DNA of 8,917 bases from Fidelibacterota bacterium. GTDB taxonomy: Bacteria; Fidelibacterota; Fidelibacteria; Fidelibacterales; Fidelibacteraceae. The notes beneath the pieces are model-generated. The model had not been told where the DNA came from. It was given only the letters and a program-made list of their open reading frames with translations, and ran no database searches. This document shows positions 6,901 through 8,917 of this stretch, in pieces. The translations under genes and the position numbers were made by a program. Each line of letters opens with the position of its first letter. Within the stretch, counting starts at the first letter, position 1. The stretch covers positions 1 to 8,917 of the forward strand of contig JAFGVT010000174.1 of assembly GCA_016937825.1 (NCBI GenBank), given 5' to 3'.

Positions 6901-7055
6901 CCGGAAGGCCTCTCCGGGAATTGCAGAACGGCACGCTGGCCGCCGGCTCGCACGAGCTGAAGATCGACGGCACCAACCTGAGCACGGGGATCTATTTTGT
7001 GCATGTTAACATCTATGGTGCGGTGCAGGTGCAAAAGATCGTGTTGATGAAATAA
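3927..7055 (+). CDS. Large exported beta-helix-like protein with T9SS-type (Por) C-terminal sorting domain
   Basis: This is a 1042-residue putative surface or secreted protein. A signal peptide covers residues 1 to about 21 (MKK, then a hydrophobic core, cleavage near LTA/Q). Next comes a 'DYRSNGSGNWTS..TW' opening (26-41) often seen at the start of such FCB proteins. Then follows a long Gly/Asn/Thr-rich region of short beta-strand units, with many 'NNxGTxxxxxGTL' turns (about 60-690), most likely a parallel beta-helix or beta-solenoid stalk. Within it, residues of about 131-267 recur at about 348-480. Residues of about 690-850 contain another conserved module ('GKIIGNFKRWLA...'). Residues of about 855-955 look like a fibronectin III-like domain opening 'PLPITLASFEA'. 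The C-terminal 85 residues (from 958) carry AYPNPFNPVT, a central 'TLYDLAGRPLRELQNG' and terminal 'GIYFVHVNI...QKIVLMK', the type A sorting domain pattern, normally removed on export through the outer membrane. Adhesin or matrix roles are guesses. No catalytic motif was seen. Confidence 0.9.
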   Translation: MKKLLVWMMACCMISGNLLTAQTAGDYRSNGSGNWTSTATWQTYSGSEWQEAGEAPNSASGVVTILNGHTVTVNSTLTIDQTVVAEGGTLTVDLGSSESLTVNNGSGDDLTVNGTLNLSHVISNGGNGLTGTGKTVINGICNWNSGHITSTDFNISSSGVMNMEGSGECRINWDGVINNAGTVNFAKSSVAFVMYYRGTFNNLDGGVFEATTNESIYHRNDLSSGNMPEFNNAGTFRKKTGTGTTTIYKMDFNNTGTVDVQSGTLKFTAYARGTHTGTFTVASGATILTDEYSYHDFNEGSEINGAGIFEITSDHISVNGTTNGTVIGPDVTFKLSQIDNSKKSVMTGAGKLTINGTFEWTTTGNFNTGTIIVGEEGNLNISGDNQKTYYYSNGANLLQNYGTITWSGTGAIGGGGKTIQNKSTGVIDIQNNATLDANSGAYTVVNDGLIKKTAGSGTSRFSANLTNNGTLQIDTGTLDLYYSTLTNYDYNSGHPRLNGGVYDLQGKFKLNTSTPIEVNNADIILNGSESGIILLNDSNALANLAAITSDGSLTLRNSRDFTSGASVFDNYGTLDCGTNVFSNSGNFKNWDYAWLILGSTDGITSSGSSGNIQSSGSRTFHTVGKYHYNGSSAQVTGSGLPTTVRHLTIENSSGVTLSSSIAAATYLTLSEGALITGSNTLTLGSSAESVGTLTHTDGKIIGNFKRWLAASTVDDVLFPMGTADYDRPVNLSYSSAPASGGTLTASFTVSNPGSSGLPLSDGDYTVDAVNADGYWSLTAADGLSGGTYDLDIGADGFGDIADYRTLRILKRANSESAWTLDGSHIAGTGSNDNPVLHRSGLSGFSEFAVGSNSGDIPLPITLASFEALAVNGCVFVTWVTESESENAHFLLYRDGELLAQIAGAGTTSEPHSYAWTDCYVVPGRTYSYQLADVSFDGEETKHARIEVEIEAEGIAQDYNIGAAYPNPFNPVTLVPLILTKEAMVTATLYDLAGRPLRELQNGTLAAGSHELKIDGTNLSTGIYFVHVNIYGAVQVQKIVLMK

Positions 7056-7060
7056 AAAAT

Positions 7061-7090
7061 GTCGAGTCGTCGAGTCGTTTAGACGTCGAG
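7061..7090. repeat. Short tandem repeat, GTCGAGTC x2 plus partial copy
   Basis: Two adjacent perfect copies of GTCGAGTC occupy 7061-7068 and 7069-7076. A further GTCGAG (7085-7090) follows after an 8-nt gap. It begins 6 nt after the stop of the T9SS-type gene. Function unknown; it may be a remnant of a dispersed intergenic repeat. Confidence 0.45.
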
Positions 7091-7103
7091 GATATCAATA
7101 ACT

Positions 7104-7140
7104 ATCCCTTCTTGTTGAAAAATGAGGAGGGATTTTTCTT
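7104..7140 (+). terminator. Intrinsic terminator after the T9SS-type protein gene
   Basis: ATCCCTTCTT (7104-7113) pairs with GAGGAGGGAT (7124-7133) as a continuous 10-bp stem with two G-T wobbles, closed by the 10-nt loop GTTGAAAAAT. TTTTTCTT (7133-7140) follows directly. It lies about 50 nt after the stop codon. The opposite strand lacks a T run beyond the stem, so it should act only on the + strand. Confidence 0.75.
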
Positions 7141-7160
7141 GGTTATGAATTATTTGATTG

Positions 7161-7232
7161 TCATCCTGAGCGGAGTCCTTCGCAGTTCGCCAAATGGCGA
7201 ACGAAGCAGGACGGAGTCGAAGGATCCGCTCC
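7161..7232. repeat. REP-like palindromic intergenic element
   Basis: The core hairpin pairs GTTCGCC (7185-7191) with GGCGAAC (7196-7202) around AAAT. GTCCT (7175-7179) then pairs with AGGAC (7208-7212) across a 5x5 internal loop. ATCCT (7163-7167) can pair with AGGAT (7221-7225), or alternatively GAGCGGA (7168-7174) with TCCGCTC (7225-7231). The flanks 'TCATCCTGAGCGGAGTC' and 'CGGAGTCGAAGGATC' match a dispersed intergenic palindrome that I recall from many environmental bacterial genomes. No ORF here looks real, and translations of such repeats often yield spurious short proteins. Such elements are thought to be spread by REP-associated tyrosine transposases (RAYTs); none is visible in the window. 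Confidence 0.65.
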
Positions 7233-7356
7233 GTTTGACCGCGATGGAAAATGACATAAACGCCCATGTCCATGAACGTTACATAAGGGAGATATTCCGG
7301 CTTTGATTTGCAAGCGTCAGCCTTCGATCCGGCACCGCGCAGTGACGGGGCTTATA
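7233..7356. other. Remaining intergenic DNA between the palindromic element and the convergent GH20 gene
   Basis: I see no credible gene. Reading the - strand downstream of the GH20 stop (TGA, 7359-7357), I find no convincing intrinsic terminator. The only structures are weak stems without a T run. The palindromic element may form the next strong hairpin for transcripts from that side. Together with the repeats and terminator at 7061-7232 this completes a 301-nt gene-free stretch. Confidence 0.4.
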
Positions 7357-8917
7357 TCACAGTTCCAGCTGCGAGGGAAAGCCTTCATCAAAAAAAGGCA
7401 TGGACAGCTGCCGGGGATAGCCGTCATAGACCAGCGCATTGCGCCATTTCCCCCGTTTATCGTTGCCGGTCTGCCAGTCTTTTTTTACTGACGTCGCAGC
7501 CTGCCATGCCGGATCGCTCGCAATGATCGTTTTGCCGGCGTCCGTGGTATATTCGAGGTAAACGTTTGCGCTGCTGGGCTGATCGGGTTTGTAAGCCTGC
7601 ACCTTCACGGCGAGGGTATTGGTGCCTTCCTGCAGCAGCCCGGAAACGTCCCAATAACCGACCTGCCGTTTCACGGCCAGCAGCGATCCGGATTTCGCCG
7701 CCGCCACGAGCCCGACCTTCCGGCCATTGAGGTAGACGTCGGCGGCGTCGGCGGCAACCACCTGCAGGCGGGCGGATTCGATCTTGTCCGGACTTTCAAT
7801 GTCAAACTGATGGCGCAAATAGGCGGGCGGCGCATCTTTACCTTTTTTATATGCCTGCGCGGCGATCCATTTGGAGGGAATTTCCTGATTGATGTCGTAA
7901 ATGCCGTTTTCGATCGACGCTCTGGCTTTTTCGATATAAATAACTTGCTGCTGCAGCATGGACATCAGACGGTCCAGGTTGTCCGGGCGGTTCGTGCGCA
8001 GCCAGAGTTCCCGGTAGTCCTGTTCCAGCGCCCGGATCTCCGTGATCAGCTCGTCGCAATTACGAAGCAATTCCTGCTGCGCGGCCTTACCGCTCGTGTC
8101 CCGGTAGCCGTTTTTCGCGTAAAGATCCAGCTTTTGTTTCAGCGCCATTTTTTTTCCGGTCATGATGCCGAAGCGTGCGCCGATCTCAAAATAATCGAGC
8201 TTGTCGGCGTTGCGGATATCGCTTTGCCGCAGCCGGTCGATCAGTTTCAGGCTCAGCTCCCCGCTTTGGATCAGCCGGAGGGATGCGGACAATCCGTTTC
8301 GTTGCGTGTTATAGCCGGACAAAAAGGGATTCCCGAAAATGAGGCGCAGATCGTTATGGTCCGGGATCATGTTTGCCGTCAAGAAAAGGGCTTCCATGTC
8401 CGGACCGTCCGTTCCGAAATACTGTTTCATAAAGCGCCGGCGGATCGTTTCTCCGTCCATGCCGGAGGGATTCCAGCTGGATTCCGCGCCGAAAGCGTAG
8501 CCGGGATAGTTCATTTCCCGGAAATTGATGCCGCCGTAATCGCCCCAGCTGGAATTGATCGAACCCAAGGCACCGTTCAGATATCCTTCATAATTGATCG
8601 TGGAAATATTGAGCCAGGCGTTGGTGTAATTGGGAATGGTCTGACGCCAGTTGTGAATGCCGGGCGAGACCAGAAAGCGGAATCCGGCGTCCTTGAATTG
8701 CCGGATCGAGGGATAGTGTTCCGCCGGGCGGTAATGCCAGTCCACGATCATGATGTCCTTGGGGATCATGTCCAGGATCTCGGGCTGGCGCAGAATGATG
8801 TCGCCGTACATCAGGACCTTTTTTCCGTAGGAGCGCACCTTTTCATAGACCTTGTTGTAATGGTCGGCGTGAACGCGCGCGCTGCCGTATTTTTCGACCA
8901 GGGCTTTGGTGGCGCCC
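7357..8917 (-). CDS. GH20-type glycoside hydrolase (beta-N-acetylhexosaminidase-like), C-terminal part
   Basis: The gene is cut by the window edge. The frame stays open from 8916 down to the TGA at 7359-7357, about 519 residues. A GTG at 8838-8836 is simply an internal Val, because coding-like sequence (..HADHYNKVYEK) precedes it. Counting from that Val, residues of about 1-125 match the second half of a GH20 (beta/alpha)8 barrel: 'KVLMYGDIILRQPEIL', 'MIVDWHYRP', 'FLVSPGIHNW', 'GSINSSWGDYGG' and 'GAESSWNP'. The catalytic Asp-Glu pair of GH20 lies earlier, outside the window. A helical region follows (about 130-320, including 'RELWLRTNRPDNLDRLM'). The C-terminal 150 residues form a beta-sandwich-like module with 'DVYLNGRKVG' and 'WDVSGLLQEGTNTLAVKV', resembling the galactose-binding or jelly-roll domains of glycosidases. 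GH20 enzymes release terminal N-acetylhexosamines from glycans. The exact substrate and any signal peptide cannot be judged here. It is convergent with the T9SS-type gene. Confidence 0.85.
   Translation of the reverse strand, partial: GATKALVEKYGSARVHADHYNKVYEKVRSYGKKVLMYGDIILRQPEILDMIPKDIMIVDWHYRPAEHYPSIRQFKDAGFRFLVSPGIHNWRQTIPNYTNAWLNISTINYEGYLNGALGSINSSWGDYGGINFREMNYPGYAFGAESSWNPSGMDGETIRRRFMKQYFGTDGPDMEALFLTANMIPDHNDLRLIFGNPFLSGYNTQRNGLSASLRLIQSGELSLKLIDRLRQSDIRNADKLDYFEIGARFGIMTGKKMALKQKLDLYAKNGYRDTSGKAAQQELLRNCDELITEIRALEQDYRELWLRTNRPDNLDRLMSMLQQQVIYIEKARASIENGIYDINQEIPSKWIAAQAYKKGKDAPPAYLRHQFDIESPDKIESARLQVVAADAADVYLNGRKVGLVAAAKSGSLLAVKRQVGYWDVSGLLQEGTNTLAVKVQAYKPDQPSSANVYLEYTTDAGKTIIASDPAWQAATSVKKDWQTGNDKRGKWRNALVYDGYPRQLSMPFFDEGFPSQLEL

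Noticed and set aside
7079..7306. Short open frames on both strands across the palindromic element
   Set aside because: They translate the REP-like repeat, whose two strands readily give open frames of about 60 codons. No domain and no convincing start site is present.

Overview
The window looks like chromosomal DNA from a Gram-negative bacterium of the Fibrobacterota-Chlorobiota-Bacteroidota (FCB) assemblage. The main evidence is a 1042-residue exported protein that ends in a type IX (Por) secretion-type C-terminal domain with the 'AYPNPFNP' signature. That spelling is frequent in deep-branching FCB lineages such as Ignavibacteriota, Calditrichota, KSB1, Cloacimonadota and Marinimicrobia. 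The phylum cannot be fixed from this window. Shine-Dalgarno sites are clear, and the candidate promoters resemble sigma-70 boxes rather than the Bacteroidia type. Most genes are fairly GC-rich.

Layout from left to right: (1) a COG2220/UlaG-like metallo-beta-lactamase-fold hydrolase (to 664, + strand), followed by a probable terminator; (2) a two-gene ABC-2 type exporter operon (831-2514, +), ATPase then permease with an 8-nt overlap, preceded by a promoter candidate that overlaps a perfect inverted repeat; (3) a secreted seven-repeat Sel1 protein (2799-3686, +) with its own promoter region and a leader of about 140 nt; (4) a large surface or secreted beta-helix-like protein with a T9SS-type sorting domain (3927-7055, +), preceded by two dyad symmetries and followed by a good intrinsic terminator; (5) a 301-nt intergenic stretch holding a tandem octamer, the terminator and a REP-like palindromic element; (6) the C-terminal part of a GH20-type glycoside hydrolase on the - strand (7357 to the window edge), convergent with (4).

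The genes form several independent transcription units, not one pathway. The exporter pair is a functional unit. The T9SS-type protein and the GH20 enzyme both suggest a cell-surface, polysaccharide-facing lifestyle, but nothing here shows that they act together. I found no CRISPR array, tRNA, rRNA, transposase gene, defence cassette or clearly new system. The items most worth following up are the palindromic repeat at 7161-7232, the internal duplication of about 215 residues with mosaic base composition in the large exported protein, and the dyads in front of the exporter, Sel1 and T9SS-type genes.
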